Shown: positions 9,270-19,153, counted from the first letter of the stretch. The stretch: 64,000 nt of DNA from Thiomicrorhabdus sediminis (GCF_005885815.1 NZ_CP040602.1:263630-327629), one strand, 5' to 3'. A program made the numbers and translations. Notes: generated by a model not told the origin, from the letters alone.

Positions 9270-9929
9270 CTATTGATTTAAACGTTTAAGCAATAGATTC
9301 CATTTTTTTAATCTTGAGGTTCCACCCGACACCGACTTGCCTCGGCCTCGCTCACGAGCCAACCAAAGGCCGTCACCATTGAAACTGTAGATAGGAACCA
9401 GGTCTTTACGTTTGTTGGCTTGTAGGATGCGTGGATTGATATTGTCCAATACAAGCGGTATCGAGCGAGGAGTCTCAAAATAGGTAAGAACCATGTGTGC
9501 CTGATTCAGTCGAATGGCTTTAACATAGGTGATATAGAGTTTACTTTCCGGGACGCCTAATGCCTTCAAGGTAAAGTATTTGGCTATGGAATAATCTTCA
9601 CAGTCACCGCCATCGGTTGCGAGTAATTCAACCGGGGTCGCCCAGTAATCCTTCTGGCGCCAATGCACTATGTCGTCTATAAAGCGCACCTGGTTGAAAA
9701 AGTTATTAACGACCTCAAGCTTTTCCTGATCCGTTTTATTCTGATTGTTGTCGACAACCTTTTGCCAGCTTTCCAGTCTTCTGGCCGCCATATCGCCGTA
9801 TTTTGCCCTGACATCGGATATCTCCTGGGTGCTAACAATCCTTGGGGCCTCGCCTGCGGTAACCCAGACAGCTCCAAAAATGGTTAAAAACGCAAAAATA
9901 AATGCGTGGAGGCGAAATTGACTCATCAT
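9270..9929 (-). CDS. lapG: LapG-like periplasmic cysteine protease
   Basis: LapG cuts the N-terminal retention module of LapA-type adhesins when c-di-GMP falls and LapD releases it. The 219-residue protein has an N-terminal export signal (to about residue 26) and a transglutaminase-like fold with the expected triad: Cys110 in GGDCEDYSIAK, His145 in NQAHMVL and Asp162 in LVLDN. The GGDCEDY region also carries the acidic residues that bind calcium in known LapG proteins. It lies 46 bases upstream of lapD. Its substrate should carry a di-alanine cleavage motif but is not encoded in this window. Confidence 0.92.
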   Translation of the reverse strand: MMSQFRLHAFIFAFLTIFGAVWVTAGEAPRIVSTQEISDVRAKYGDMAARRLESWQKVVDNNQNKTDQEKLEVVNNFFNQVRFIDDIVHWRQKDYWATPVELLATDGGDCEDYSIAKYFTLKALGVPESKLYITYVKAIRLNQAHMVLTYFETPRSIPLVLDNINPRILQANKRKDLVPIYSFNGDGLWLARERGRGKSVSGGTSRLKKWNLLLKRLNQ

Positions 9930-9954
9930 CCAGTCAGTTTACCCTTAGACAAAA

Positions 9955-9980
9955 TAAAGGCAACCAATTGGTTGCCTTTA
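9955..9980 (-). terminator. 26-bp perfect palindrome between ompA-like gene and lapG
   Basis: The sequence from TAAAGGCAACC to GGTTGCCTTTA is a perfect inverted repeat. On the minus strand it is followed by TTTTGTC after the closing A, giving a weak T-tract. It lies 3' of the OmpA-like gene and 26 bases before the lapG start, so it may partly terminate the upstream transcript or stabilise its 3' end. Confidence 0.6.
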
Positions 9981-9998
9981 ATCGAGCGGGTTTGGAGT

Positions 9999-10937
9999 CT
10001 AGCGTTTCAGCATTTGCTCTGGCAAAAAGGTTTGCGCTTCTGTCGGGATTTCGTCAATTTTGATGATTTTCATCTCGATACGGCGATTTTGTTGGCGTCC
10101 TTCTGCGGTGTTATTGTCAGCAATAGGCTGCGTCTCGCCTTTACCGTCAATCAAAATGCGGTCTTCAGCAATTTGGAACTCTTTAACCAAAAACTCCTTG
10201 GTGCTGTTGGCACGACGCCATGACAGACGTTCATTCAAACCTTGACTTCCTTGCCAGTCAGTATGGCCGGTGATCAGTAGAGCTTCGCCTTCTTCAAGTT
10301 TATTCAAGGCACCTGCATCACTTTTTAGAATGGCTGCCTGGTCGTCGCGGATTGCGTGTTCCCATGAATCGAAAACAATATTGGTCAAAACAATCGCTTT
10401 AGGTTCACAGCCATGTTCGTTGACAACAACGCCTTCGGCCGTATTTGGACATAAATCGTCCGCATCCAATACGCCGTCACGATCCGCATCCATAATGATT
10501 GTACAACCCACTTCATCCACTGGAGTGCCTTCTGGAGTGCCCGGGCACTGATCTTTTGAATCGACGACGCCATCACGATCTTCATCCGGTTCACAACCGA
10601 AGCGATTTACTTTCGCTCCCGGAGCGGTGTCAGGGCATTGATCCAAACGGTTCACGACCTTGTCGGCATCGCTGTCGAGTTCACAGCCGCGTGCGTCGAC
10701 TTCTGCATTCAAAATGGTGTTGGGGCAGTGGTCAAGCCTGTCGTCAACGCCATCTTCATCAAGGTCTTTATAAGTTGTCACTACGATATCGGCGGTTTGT
10801 GGGTCAATGCTTTGCAGTGCTTTGGTCTCTTGACCCGATAGGTTGTAATCGAGCGGGAATGGCTTGCTGTCAGCCGCAAAAGCGGTGTGCGAACTTGCAA
10901 GCGTGAAAATAGCCAATAAAAAACCGAATGATTTCAT
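9999..10937 (-). CDS. OmpA-family outer membrane protein with thrombospondin type 3 calcium repeats
   Basis: A signal peptide (MKSFGFLLAIFTLASSHTAFA) is followed by about four Asp-rich TSP3 repeats (DLDEDGVDDRLDHCPNT, DEDRDGVVDSKDQCPGT, DADRDGVLDADDLCPNT), each with paired cysteines, and a C-terminal OmpA peptidoglycan-binding domain (GHTDWQGSQGLNERLSWRRA, with NRRIEMKII at the end). There is no obvious beta-barrel, so it is probably a periplasmic or outer-membrane-associated cell-wall linker. GAGGAAC precedes the ATG well. It is the first gene before lapG-lapD and the calcium repeats fit a calcium-dependent adhesion system, but a direct role is inferred. Confidence 0.85.
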   Translation of the reverse strand: MKSFGFLLAIFTLASSHTAFAADSKPFPLDYNLSGQETKALQSIDPQTADIVVTTYKDLDEDGVDDRLDHCPNTILNAEVDARGCELDSDADKVVNRLDQCPDTAPGAKVNRFGCEPDEDRDGVVDSKDQCPGTPEGTPVDEVGCTIIMDADRDGVLDADDLCPNTAEGVVVNEHGCEPKAIVLTNIVFDSWEHAIRDDQAAILKSDAGALNKLEEGEALLITGHTDWQGSQGLNERLSWRRANSTKEFLVKEFQIAEDRILIDGKGETQPIADNNTAEGRQQNRRIEMKIIKIDEIPTEAQTFLPEQMLKR

Positions 10938-11052
10938 GAGTTCCTCAAATATTCGTAGTTGTTAGGTAAACTTTCATTAAAATCATACACTTTTTTAAAT
11001 CAAAAAAAGGAAAAAATAGGTAATAACGGGATTGCCCCAAGGTCTCAGCTTG

Positions 11053-11077
11053 AACCGTTGGAGATGTCTCCAAGGTT
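11053..11077 (-). other. Stem-loop 3' of the alcohol dehydrogenase gene
   Basis: TTGGAGA (11058-11064) pairs with TCTCCAA (11067-11073), and the outer AACC with GGTT. There is no T-tract on either strand, so this is an RNA stem-loop at the end of the gene rather than a clear intrinsic terminator. Confidence 0.4.
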
Positions 11078-11091
11078 TATAAATAGTGGCC

Positions 11092-12303
11092 TTAGCCAAT
11101 CGCTTCAAGCAGTGCCTGGCGCAAGGCCATATCATCCAGCACCAGTGGGTTGCCAAGCATGCTGCCTGAGCGGCAGTTTTCGATAACAGGTTCGATGTTG
11201 GCTGCCGTTAATCCAAAGTCTTGCAAGCCTGATGGAGCATAGTCATCGGCCAGCTTGGTCAGGTAGTTGATGAGTTGTGTCAATGAATCCTGCGAATCGC
11301 TATGCGGGCAAAGTAAAAGTGCGACATCGCGGTATTTATCCAATACCCTCAGGCTGTGGTTGTCATTTTTCTGTACCAGAGCGTGGATATTGGCTCTTGT
11401 AATCGGTGCCAATAAGCGTGCACAAACAATGCCGTGAGGGGCTTTGAAAAAAGCCCCTATCGGGCCGGCGAGACCATGCACTGCGCCTAGGCCAGCATTG
11501 GCCAGAGTCAGGCCGGATAAGCACGCCGCCAACATCAGATTGCCATAACCTCGTTGCATGAGATTACTATCGTTGGAATCGATATCGTCGAAGGCTGTGC
11601 GAAACAGTTGCATGCCTTGCCATGCCAAAGCATCCGTTATAGGGTTTGGTTTAAGTGTTGTATAGGACTCGAGTAATTGGGTAAAGGCATCCATGCCGGT
11701 GGCATAGAGAATGTCTTGCGGACAAGTGGTTAACAATTCGGGATCAAGCCATGCCTGCTTAGCGAGAAGTTTATTGTCACGAAAGGATTTCTTAAATTCA
11801 CCCAAACGTGACAGTACCGCATTTTTGGTGGTTTCACTGCCGGTGCCGGCGGTAGTCGGGATGGCGATAAAATCGGTCGTTTCCACGCGAAACGCCTTGC
11901 CTTTACCGACCCCTTCTAGATAATCCATGACTGAAGTCTGACTCGGGATCAGCCCGGCAACCGCTTTGGCAGTATCCAGTACGCTGCCTCCACCAAGGCC
12001 GATGACTATGGATGTGGTGCGGTGACATTGTGCGACGATTTCGTCGACCAGATCGGGAGAGGGTTCTCCGCTGACGCTAAAGGTCTGCAACGGCATGTCT
12101 TGCAAGGCTTGCTGTAAGGCGAGGCCAAAGCGGTTGTCCTTTAATTGACTTGGGCTGACAATCAGCACAGGATTTGTATGTCGTTGTTGCTGTAGTTGCT
12201 CAAGCAGTTTTTGACGAACACCCCAGCCAAAATGGATTTCCGGAGTGGAGGCGAATTGAAAGGCGGCAACAGGTTGGCTATTGGTTAGGGTTTCAATTGG
12301 CAT
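11092..12303 (-). CDS. Iron-containing alcohol dehydrogenase family protein
   Basis: This belongs to the group III (iron-activated) NAD(P)-dependent alcohol dehydrogenases. The nucleotide-binding motif GLGGGSVLDTAKAVAGL and the substrate-site IPTTAGTGSE are intact, and metal ligands are visible in GMDAFTQLLES, GAVHGLAGPIG and APHGIV. The physiological substrate cannot be told from the sequence. The ATG at 12303 is preceded by CGGAG at proper spacing and gives 403 residues; an ATG at 12321 would add six residues with a poorer ribosome site. It ends 154 bases from the start of the OmpA-like gene and begins 34 bases from the end of rep, on the same strand as both. Confidence 0.88.
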   Translation of the reverse strand: MPIETLTNSQPVAAFQFASTPEIHFGWGVRQKLLEQLQQQRHTNPVLIVSPSQLKDNRFGLALQQALQDMPLQTFSVSGEPSPDLVDEIVAQCHRTTSIVIGLGGGSVLDTAKAVAGLIPSQTSVMDYLEGVGKGKAFRVETTDFIAIPTTAGTGSETTKNAVLSRLGEFKKSFRDNKLLAKQAWLDPELLTTCPQDILYATGMDAFTQLLESYTTLKPNPITDALAWQGMQLFRTAFDDIDSNDSNLMQRGYGNLMLAACLSGLTLANAGLGAVHGLAGPIGAFFKAPHGIVCARLLAPITRANIHALVQKNDNHSLRVLDKYRDVALLLCPHSDSQDSLTQLINYLTKLADDYAPSGLQDFGLTAANIEPVIENCRSGSMLGNPLVLDDMALRQALLEAIG

Positions 12304-12336
12304 AACAGACTCCGTAAACATTCACTTAAGATGGGG

Positions 12337-14367
12337 CTAGCGTTTTAACATGGAACGAAGATTGGCCAGTTGTGCATTACCGTGCTCAACCTGTTCTTCC
12401 TTGGAAACCACGACACCCGGTTTGCCTTCCCAGTGCAATAGTTCTGTCGGTAGCTCGTGCAGAAAACGGCTCGGGTCACAGGCCATCTCTTCACCATATT
12501 TTTTGCGCTTGGTGGCATAGGTCATAGTCAAGGAACGTTGTGCACGGGTAATGCCTACATAGGCCAAGCGGCGTTCCTCTTCCAGTCCTGGTGATTCTAG
12601 GTTCTGTTTATGCGGCAGCAGTTCTTCTTCCATACCGATCAGAAATACGTGGGGGAATTCGAGTCCTTTGGAGGCGTGCAGAGTCATTAAGCTGACCATG
12701 TCGTGTTCCTGCTCGGATTCATTGCGTTCCATCATATCCATTAACGCCATATGGGTGACAATGGTTTCCAGGCGTTTTTCTTCGCCGTCTTCTTCAAGCG
12801 CCTTATTGATAATGCGCTCAATCCATAGCACCAGTTCTCGTACGTTATTGATGCGACGTTCTGCCGTTTTCGGGTTACTCGAGTTTTCATGAATCCAGTT
12901 GTCATATTCAATGGTTTCAATGAGCTGGCGAACAAATGAGATGACTTCTTCACCCTGTGCGCTATCGGCTTGTTTGATCCAATCAAGTAGTTGGTTGCCA
13001 AAATGCTGAACACGTTTTAAGGCCTTATCGGCAAGAATAGTGGTGAGACCAAATTCCTGGGTAGCGTCAAATAAACTGATGTCTCGACCGGTTGCATAGG
13101 TCGCCAGTTTCTCCAAGGTGCTGGCACCGATTTCACGGCGAGGTGTATTGACGATTCGCAGGAACGCCGCATCATCGTCCGGGTTAACGATAATACGCAG
13201 ATAGCTCATGATATCTTTGATTTCAGCATGGTCGAAAAACGATTTACCGCCGGAAATAACATAAGGAATATTTTGTTCGCGCAGCGCGCGTTCCATTAAA
13301 CGAGCCTGATGGTTGCCTCGATATAGAATCGCATAGTCACGGTTTTTCGTGCGGTTTTTGAATTTATGCACAATGATTTCCGACACCACGCGCTCGACTT
13401 CCTGGGTTTCGCTGGCACAGGCAATTACACGCAGATGGTCTCCCATTCCCATTTCCGACCAGAGTGTCTTCTCGAAAACGTGAGGATTGTTGGCGATAAG
13501 AGTGTTGGCCGATTGCAGGATACGGTTACTTGAACGATAGTTCTGTTCAAGCTTAATCAGTTTTAAGGAAGGGAAATCCTCTTTTAGCAGAACCAGGTTT
13601 TCCGGCTGAGCGCCACGCCAGGCATAGATCGATTGGTCATCATCACCTACCACGGTAAAACGGGCTTGAACGCCAACCAGCTGTTTAACCAGCGCATACT
13701 GGGCCGCATTGGTATCCTGATACTCATCCACCAGCAGGTAGCGCACCCGGTTTTGCCACTTTTGCAGAATTTCGGCATTCTCATTGAAGAGACGCACCGG
13801 CAAGCCGATCAGGTCGTCAAAATCGACCGCATTATAGGCTTTAAGCTGCTTTTCATAAGCTGCATAGATGATTGCGCGTGCCTGTTGTTGGGCGTCTTCG
13901 GCCATCTCCAGTGCCTGTTGCGGATTGATATGCTGGTTCTTCCAGGCCGAAATATCCCATTGCGCGCCTTCCAAGGCTTCCGGGTCGATATCCTGTTTAT
14001 GCATCAGCTCTTTCAGAATTTGCGCGGCGTCGGCCGCATCCATAATCGAGAAATTCGATTTATAGCCGAGAGCTTTGTATTCGCGGCGTATAATATTCAG
14101 GCCAAGGTTGTGGAAGGTCGATACATTCAAACCGCTGGTGTTTTCGTCTTTTAGCAGCTTGGTGACACGTTCTTTCATTTCCTTGGCGGACTTATTGGTA
14201 AAGGTCACCGCATAGATATTGTGAGGTTTGACATCGCATTGACGAATTAAATAGGCAATTTTTTCAGTGATTACACGTGTTTTGCCCGATCCGGCTCCGG
14301 CTAATACCAGTGCCGGCGTTTCAATATGTTTTACCGCTTCGCGTTGACGATCATTCAGGCTGTGCAT
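12337..14367 (-). CDS. rep: ATP-dependent DNA helicase Rep
   Basis: This is a superfamily 1A 3'-5' helicase of 676 residues, close to the length of Escherichia coli Rep. Visible motifs are I AGAGSGKTRVITEKI, Ia TFTNKSAKEMKERV, II LLVDEYQDTN, III GDDDQSIYAWRGA, IV LEQNYRSS, V MTLHASKGLEF and VI VGITRAQ. The shorter end beyond motif VI and the overall likeness to Rep rather than UvrD favour rep. It assists replication fork progress through obstacles. The ATG at 14367 directly precedes the conserved start LNDRQREAVKHIETP but has no obvious ribosome site. Confidence 0.93.
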   Translation of the reverse strand: MHSLNDRQREAVKHIETPALVLAGAGSGKTRVITEKIAYLIRQCDVKPHNIYAVTFTNKSAKEMKERVTKLLKDENTSGLNVSTFHNLGLNIIRREYKALGYKSNFSIMDAADAAQILKELMHKQDIDPEALEGAQWDISAWKNQHINPQQALEMAEDAQQQARAIIYAAYEKQLKAYNAVDFDDLIGLPVRLFNENAEILQKWQNRVRYLLVDEYQDTNAAQYALVKQLVGVQARFTVVGDDDQSIYAWRGAQPENLVLLKEDFPSLKLIKLEQNYRSSNRILQSANTLIANNPHVFEKTLWSEMGMGDHLRVIACASETQEVERVVSEIIVHKFKNRTKNRDYAILYRGNHQARLMERALREQNIPYVISGGKSFFDHAEIKDIMSYLRIIVNPDDDAAFLRIVNTPRREIGASTLEKLATYATGRDISLFDATQEFGLTTILADKALKRVQHFGNQLLDWIKQADSAQGEEVISFVRQLIETIEYDNWIHENSSNPKTAERRINNVRELVLWIERIINKALEEDGEEKRLETIVTHMALMDMMERNESEQEHDMVSLMTLHASKGLEFPHVFLIGMEEELLPHKQNLESPGLEEERRLAYVGITRAQRSLTMTYATKRKKYGEEMACDPSRFLHELPTELLHWEGKPGVVVSKEEQVEHGNAQLANLRSMLKR

Positions 14368-14470
14368 GCAAGGGAACTACTTTAAAACCGTTAAGTGAAA
14401 TGAGAAAGCTTAATCGCCATATCGAGGCGTTAATCAAAAAGCTTATTTTAACCTAATCGGTCATCGTAAT

Positions 14471-15718
14471 TTAAGGTTTGCTTAGGCGATAAGAGATAAT
14501 TTCCGGCAGGATGTTGATAAAGCTCTCGACCAGTTTCGGATCGAAGTGTGTGCCTTTGTGATCAAGTAGGTATTGTGCCGCGTCCTGATGAGACCAAGGT
14601 TTTTTATAAGGACGTTCCGAGGTCAGGGCGTCAAATACATCGCAGATCGCGGCAATACGACCTTCAATCGGAATTTGCTCACCTTGTAAGCCATGCGGAT
14701 AACCGCTACCGTCCCATTTCTCGTGGTGAGTCATGGTAATGATTTTAGCCAGATCGATTACCGGGCTGTCGACCGCATCGAGAATCTTATAACCGATGGC
14801 AGTGTGGTCATTCATGATTTCCCGTTCGGCGTCATCAAGGGGCCCTGGTTTTAACAGGATTTTGTCGGGGATGCCGATTTTGCCGACATCATGCAGCGTG
14901 CTGGCCGATTCAATTTCTCGGGCTCGTTCTTCATCGATGCCGATTTCCTTGGCAAGCAGGTAGCAGCTATGGCTCATACGTAAAATGTGGTTGCCGGTAT
15001 CTTCATCGCGGTATTCACCGGCACTCCCCAAGACCTTGATAATGTCGTTTTTGGCTTGCTGCAGCGTCAAGTGGTTGGTTTCGGTGGCGCGCACCTGTTC
15101 GGCATAGCGATAGGCTGAAGAGAAGATAAAGAGAATCGCCAACAGTATCAGCGGGGCGGTGACCGGCACTATATGGTTGGCTTGATTGAAATAATAGACG
15201 AAAGCGATAACGGTCGGTATTAGATTAAGTGCCAGATAAAAGGGGAGGTAGGCCCCCGCCGAGAAAATCGACGAGCCGATAAAGCCGATCAATATCAAGA
15301 TTGCGATCAGGTCGAAGCTATTGTCACCATAATACATCAAAGCAATATAGGCAGAGCTCCAAACTAAACTGGTGATGGTTAAAACGATCAGGTTGGCGAG
15401 GCTCAAGTTTTCGGTTGATTTGGCCGCCGGCTTTATATGGATTAAGAAATGTTTGGACAGCTTGAGGCGAACCAATGATGTCGTTAAGATTGCGGCAAAC
15501 CAGATAAGGCTGATATATAGCGGTACACTTAGGGTATATAATATATAAACTATGCCGAAAGAAAGTATGATGCTGCCGGCGATTGAGCGTTTCGACTCAA
15601 TAAAATAGGTCTCAAGCTGATGTAGGTTGACTTGGTTACTTAGATTCACAGGAAGTCTCGTAAGTAGAAATAATGATTTCTTGGGTTCTAAATTAAACTT
15701 GGATGAAAAAAATGTCAA
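14471..15718 (-). CDS. HD-GYP domain protein, probable c-di-GMP phosphodiesterase, membrane-bound
   Basis: The N-terminal half contains about six hydrophobic helices (residues 50-205) that anchor the protein in the inner membrane. The C-terminal half is an HD-GYP domain with LHDVGKIGIPDKILLKPGPL, a His-rich TMTHHEKWDGSGYPHGLQGE and CDVFDALTSERPYKKPW, all catalytic residues present, so it is expected to hydrolyse c-di-GMP. This could feed into the LapD/LapG pathway encoded nearby, but no operon link is visible. The start is uncertain: the longest frame begins with TTG at 15718, and a GTG 23 codons inside is an alternative. Confidence 0.87.
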   Translation of the reverse strand: MTFFSSKFNLEPKKSLFLLTRLPVNLSNQVNLHQLETYFIESKRSIAGSIILSFGIVYILYTLSVPLYISLIWFAAILTTSLVRLKLSKHFLIHIKPAAKSTENLSLANLIVLTITSLVWSSAYIALMYYGDNSFDLIAILILIGFIGSSIFSAGAYLPFYLALNLIPTVIAFVYYFNQANHIVPVTAPLILLAILFIFSSAYRYAEQVRATETNHLTLQQAKNDIIKVLGSAGEYRDEDTGNHILRMSHSCYLLAKEIGIDEERAREIESASTLHDVGKIGIPDKILLKPGPLDDAEREIMNDHTAIGYKILDAVDSPVIDLAKIITMTHHEKWDGSGYPHGLQGEQIPIEGRIAAICDVFDALTSERPYKKPWSHQDAAQYLLDHKGTHFDPKLVESFINILPEIISYRLSKP

Positions 15719-15763
15719 CTTATCAACTGCTTATTTCTCTCAACTTAATTTGAATGGTCTGAT

Positions 15764-16345
15764 ATGGATAATATTGCACAACTGAAACAGGATTTAACAA
15801 TCCATGCCGAATTGAAAGGACATGCCTTAACTTTCCGGTCAACTTGGGGGATATTTTCACCGCGTGAAATTGATTCGGGTACAGACCTGTTTTTGAAGCA
15901 CCTGGAACTGGCTGAAGATGAAATTTGTTTGGATCTGGGTTGTGGTTACGGGCCTATCGGTTTGACTATGGCAGCATGTGCGCCGAAAGGACAAGTGCAT
16001 ATGGTGGATAAGGATTTTGTCGCCATTGAGTATGCCAATAAAAATGCCGAGTTGAATGGTCTGCATAATGCCAAGGCTTATCTGTCGAACGGTTTAAGTA
16101 AAGTGCCAAAAGATATTCAATTCACCACTGTGGTTTCCAATATCCCCGCCAAGGTCGGTAAAGAGATGCTAAGCATTATGTTGCATGACATTCATCAACA
16201 GCTCGCTCCGGGCGGTCAGTTGGTGGTGGTCACCATTAACGGTTTGCGTCAGTATATGAAGCGTAACTTCAATGAAGTCTTCGGTAACTACGAAAAGGTC
16301 AAGCAAGGTAAGGATTACACTATTTCACGTTGCGTTAAACAGTAG
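15764..16345 (+). CDS. Class I SAM-dependent methyltransferase, RsmC/RlmG C-domain-like
   Basis: This 193-residue protein carries motif I LDLGCGYGPIGLTMA and the post-motif acidic site MVDKDFVAIEYA. The catalytic-loop position reads VVSNIPAKVG, where RsmC-type rRNA methylases have NPPF. It matches the small-methyltransferase domain alone, without the N-terminal half of RsmC. The substrate (rRNA or other) is not certain. It is transcribed divergently from the HD-GYP gene, with only 45 bases between the starts. Confidence 0.78.
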   Translation: MDNIAQLKQDLTIHAELKGHALTFRSTWGIFSPREIDSGTDLFLKHLELAEDEICLDLGCGYGPIGLTMAACAPKGQVHMVDKDFVAIEYANKNAELNGLHNAKAYLSNGLSKVPKDIQFTTVVSNIPAKVGKEMLSIMLHDIHQQLAPGGQLVVVTINGLRQYMKRNFNEVFGNYEKVKQGKDYTISRCVKQ

Positions 16346-16432
16346 TTAAGTAAAGGGTATTGGCCTGTATATTGCTAACTTTCTCCTCATTGATTACAGG
16401 TGGTGCTAGCAATTATAAGGCAAGGAATAGGC

Positions 16433-17572
16433 ATGTTCGGATCGGGCAAATTAAAACAGCAGAATACAGAATTACAACAAAAGTTAGCTGATGCGACTCA
16501 GCAACAACAGCTTTTGCAAGCGGAAGTCGAGCGTTTAGTCGCTGAGAACCAGCAGTTGAAAAGCAATGTCGATGCACTGCAAACCAATTCACAGGCGGAA
16601 TATGATTATAAACGGTTTTTCAATGTATTGAGCGACTATGCCGGTGGCATCAAGCAGTTCCAGGGGGCAATGCATGGATTGGGAACGGCTCTGTCGGAAG
16701 AGAAAAGGGCTATTATCGCATCTGAAAGGCTTTCTCATAATACCCGTCAAAGTGTGCAGTATATTGTCAACGGTGTTATCGGTCTCAGCGATGAATCAAG
16801 CAAGACAGCCAGGGCTGTGCAAACCGTTAAACAGCGCGCCGATGAAATCAGTTCATTTATCCAATTGATCGAAGATATTTCCGAGCAAACCAATTTATTG
16901 GCCTTGAACGCGGCAATTGAAGCCGCTCGGGCCGGGGACGCCGGTCGCGGTTTTGCCGTGGTAGCGGATGAAGTCAGAACGCTTTCGTCTAATACGGCAA
17001 AAGCGACGGCAGATATTTCCAGTCTGGTGGCAATGATCCAAGACGATGTCAATATCGCTCAACAGGATATGCAACAGGTGGCGGATAAGTCATTAAGCCT
17101 GAAAGACAAAGGCGCCAGTGCCGAATCCGATATCAGTCAATTGATAGAAGCGTCGCATCGAATGGAAAAAACCATTTCGGCAAGTGCCTTGCATGGCTTT
17201 GTTCATAGCGCCAAAGTTGACCATATGGTGTTTAAGATGGATATCTATCAGGCGTTTATGGGGTTGAACGATTTGCAGCCGGAAGATCTGGTCGACCATC
17301 ATAACTGCCGATTGGGGCATTGGTACTATCAAGGCGAAGGGGTTGAGCACTTTTCGAAGCTGGATGGTTATAAGCAGGTAGAACCGCCACATCAATTAGT
17401 TCATAGTGCCGGTAAACAGGCATTGCAATATTTCCGTCAAGGCAATATGGAGCTTGCCATGCAAGCCTTGGAGATGATGGAAAAAGCCAGTAAAGATGTG
17501 CAGAATTATTTGAGCATGATTGCCGAATCGGGCGAGCTCAATAGCGATGTGCTGTGCGCCTCTGGAAGCTAG
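16433..17572 (+). CDS. Soluble methyl-accepting chemotaxis protein with CZB zinc-binding domain
   Basis: This cytoplasmic chemoreceptor lacks membrane helices. It starts with a Gln-rich coiled coil (residues 8-65), then a signalling hairpin with [18 protein letters not shown] and [14 protein letters not shown]. The C-terminal CZB domain has the expected His and Cys ligands in [27 protein letters not shown] and [13 protein letters not shown] domains bind zinc and respond to zinc or hypochlorite in studied cases. The ATG at 16433 has AAGGA seven bases upstream; an upstream in-frame start at 16400 would add 11 residues with less support. Confidence 0.88.
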   Translation: MFGSGKLKQQNTELQQKLADATQQQQLLQAEVERLVAENQQLKSNVDALQTNSQAEYDYKRFFNVLSDYAGGIKQFQGAMHGLGTALSEEKRAIIASERLSHNTRQSVQYIVNGVIGLSDESSKTARAVQTVKQRADEISSFIQLIEDISEQTNLLALNAAIEAARAGDAGRGFAVVADEVRTLSSNTAKATADISSLVAMIQDDVNIAQQDMQQVADKSLSLKDKGASAESDISQLIEASHRMEKTISASALHGFVHSAKVDHMVFKMDIYQAFMGLNDLQPEDLVDHHNCRLGHWYYQGEGVEHFSKLDGYKQVEPPHQLVHSAGKQALQYFRQGNMELAMQALEMMEKASKDVQNYLSMIAESGELNSDVLCASGS

Positions 17573-17658
17573 TCGTTCTTTAAATCATCCGTGATGATTG
17601 GCTTTGCTTGCAAAAGTGTCTAAAATGCGGGCAATGCCAATTGATTCAGGAAGATTTT

Positions 17659-18597
17659 GTGAAATCCATTAAACTGCTTTCCATCACACTTTTCAGTGTG
17701 TTCTTTTCATTAATGAGTGTTGTTCAGGTCGCTGAAGCGAAACGTTTTGGTGGCGGTAAAAGTCTTGGTTATAACAAGCAAGTCGCGCCTAAGTCCTATA
17801 GCAACCAAACCACCAGTAAAACCACGACAGCAAGCAAACCTGCGGCGAGCACGAATACTGCAAAAACAGGTTCAGCCAAATGGTTAGGGCCTCTAGCGGG
17901 AATTGCCGCCGGGGGTATCTTAATGGCCATGTTGTTTGGTGAGGGGTTTGAAGGTTTGCAGCTATTCGATATATTGGTGTTTGCCTTAATCGCCTTTTTG
18001 CTCTTTAAATTGTTTGTGCGCAGAGCGGCTTCTACAAGAAGTCAGGCGGCCGGTTACGAATACCAAGCGCCGCAAAAGTCAGAAAACATGATGGCTGCTC
18101 AACAGCGTCAGCAATATGAAGATGTTGCTACTCAGCAAGGTTCTATTATCGGTGCGGATGTTGGTAAGCCGCTTGGTAAAGGTATGTCTGAAAATGCTGA
18201 GTTGTTCGATACCGCGCCAGCTTGGTTTGATGAGCAACGTTTTGTCAGCGATGCCAAACAACACTTTATTAGCTTGCAGCAGGCGTGGGACAACGTCGAT
18301 CTGAAAACCCTTCAAGATTATTGCAGTGACGAGTTGTTTGACTCCCTGAAAACCGAACTTGCAGGCTTTGAGCCGGGGCATAGTTTAACGATTGTCGATA
18401 CGCTTTATGCCGAGGTCGCAACCATGGCGATGGATGGAGACTATTTTATTGTCAGTATCCGTTTCAGCGGTTTTATCGAAGAACAGATGGGCGAAGGCGC
18501 ACACGCGTTTAATGAAATTTGGCATATTCGTCGCCTGGCCGATGATCAGGGCAACTGGCAAATTGCAGGTATCCAACAGGCAAGCGCTTCGCTATAA
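17659..18597 (+). CDS. Tim44-like domain membrane protein
   Basis: The start is a GTG at 17659 preceded by AGGAAG, and it begins a clear signal peptide (VKSIKLLSITLFSVFFSLMS to AEA). After it come KRFGGGKSLGYNK, a Thr/Ala-rich linker, a Gly-rich membrane region with two hydrophobic helices (about residues 75-120) and a C-terminal Tim44-like domain (FVSDAKQHFISLQQAWDNVD; LTIVDTLYAEVATMAMDGDY). Such bacterial proteins are widespread inner membrane proteins of unknown function. It stands alone between the CZB receptor and a lipoprotein gene. Confidence 0.8.
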   Translation: MKSIKLLSITLFSVFFSLMSVVQVAEAKRFGGGKSLGYNKQVAPKSYSNQTTSKTTTASKPAASTNTAKTGSAKWLGPLAGIAAGGILMAMLFGEGFEGLQLFDILVFALIAFLLFKLFVRRAASTRSQAAGYEYQAPQKSENMMAAQQRQQYEDVATQQGSIIGADVGKPLGKGMSENAELFDTAPAWFDEQRFVSDAKQHFISLQQAWDNVDLKTLQDYCSDELFDSLKTELAGFEPGHSLTIVDTLYAEVATMAMDGDYFIVSIRFSGFIEEQMGEGAHAFNEIWHIRRLADDQGNWQIAGIQQASASL

Positions 18598-18709
18598 TCA
18601 AAACGAATTAAGCAATTTTAAGCATGAAATTCGCATAAAGCTTGTGTTTGCGGCGGAAATTGCTGCAAAATCAGAATAGCTGCTTGTTAACTCAATGTAG
18701 AGGTAGATT

Positions 18710-19153
18710 ATGAAACGACGGATTGCCCTATCGTTAGTATTGATTATGTCATTAGGACTGTTTGCCTGCTCAAAAGAGCCGGTACAAATTACTTCTGCAC
18801 GAGTAGTGCAAGGCTTGGATAAGGGGTCCGGAAACTTCGACCGTGTTTTAGAGATATGTTTCGACAAGCCGCTGACATCGAATTATTTCCATAGCATTAC
18901 CATTATCACCAAAGAAGAGGTGAAAATAACCGGTTCAGGTTTGCTGCGTCCTTTGGCATCGGATCCCGATGCAAGATGTCATTTACGTAATGTTTATCTT
19001 TATATCCACAAGGATTCACCGCTTGATGCGCGCCAGTTAATCAAGGATTATGTCCTGCCGGGTAATATTCGCCAACTGCTTATTCAAATTTATGATGAAG
19101 AGCCTGAGGGTAAGGAATTGCCTATCGCTGAAAAGCTGTTTTCAGACCTATAA
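18710..19153 (+). CDS. Putative lipoprotein of unknown function
   Basis: The N-terminus MKRRIALSLVLIMSLGLFAC is a lipoprotein signal with the lipobox LFAC, so the mature protein should be lipid-anchored at the Cys. The remaining 125 residues contain a conserved-looking pattern (GSGNFDRVLEICFDKPLTSN, CHLRNVYLYIHKDSP) but no domain I recognise. A weak purine-rich site lies before the ATG. It precedes truD on the same strand. Confidence 0.7.
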   Translation: MKRRIALSLVLIMSLGLFACSKEPVQITSARVVQGLDKGSGNFDRVLEICFDKPLTSNYFHSITIITKEEVKITGSGLLRPLASDPDARCHLRNVYLYIHKDSPLDARQLIKDYVLPGNIRQLLIQIYDEEPEGKELPIAEKLFSDL

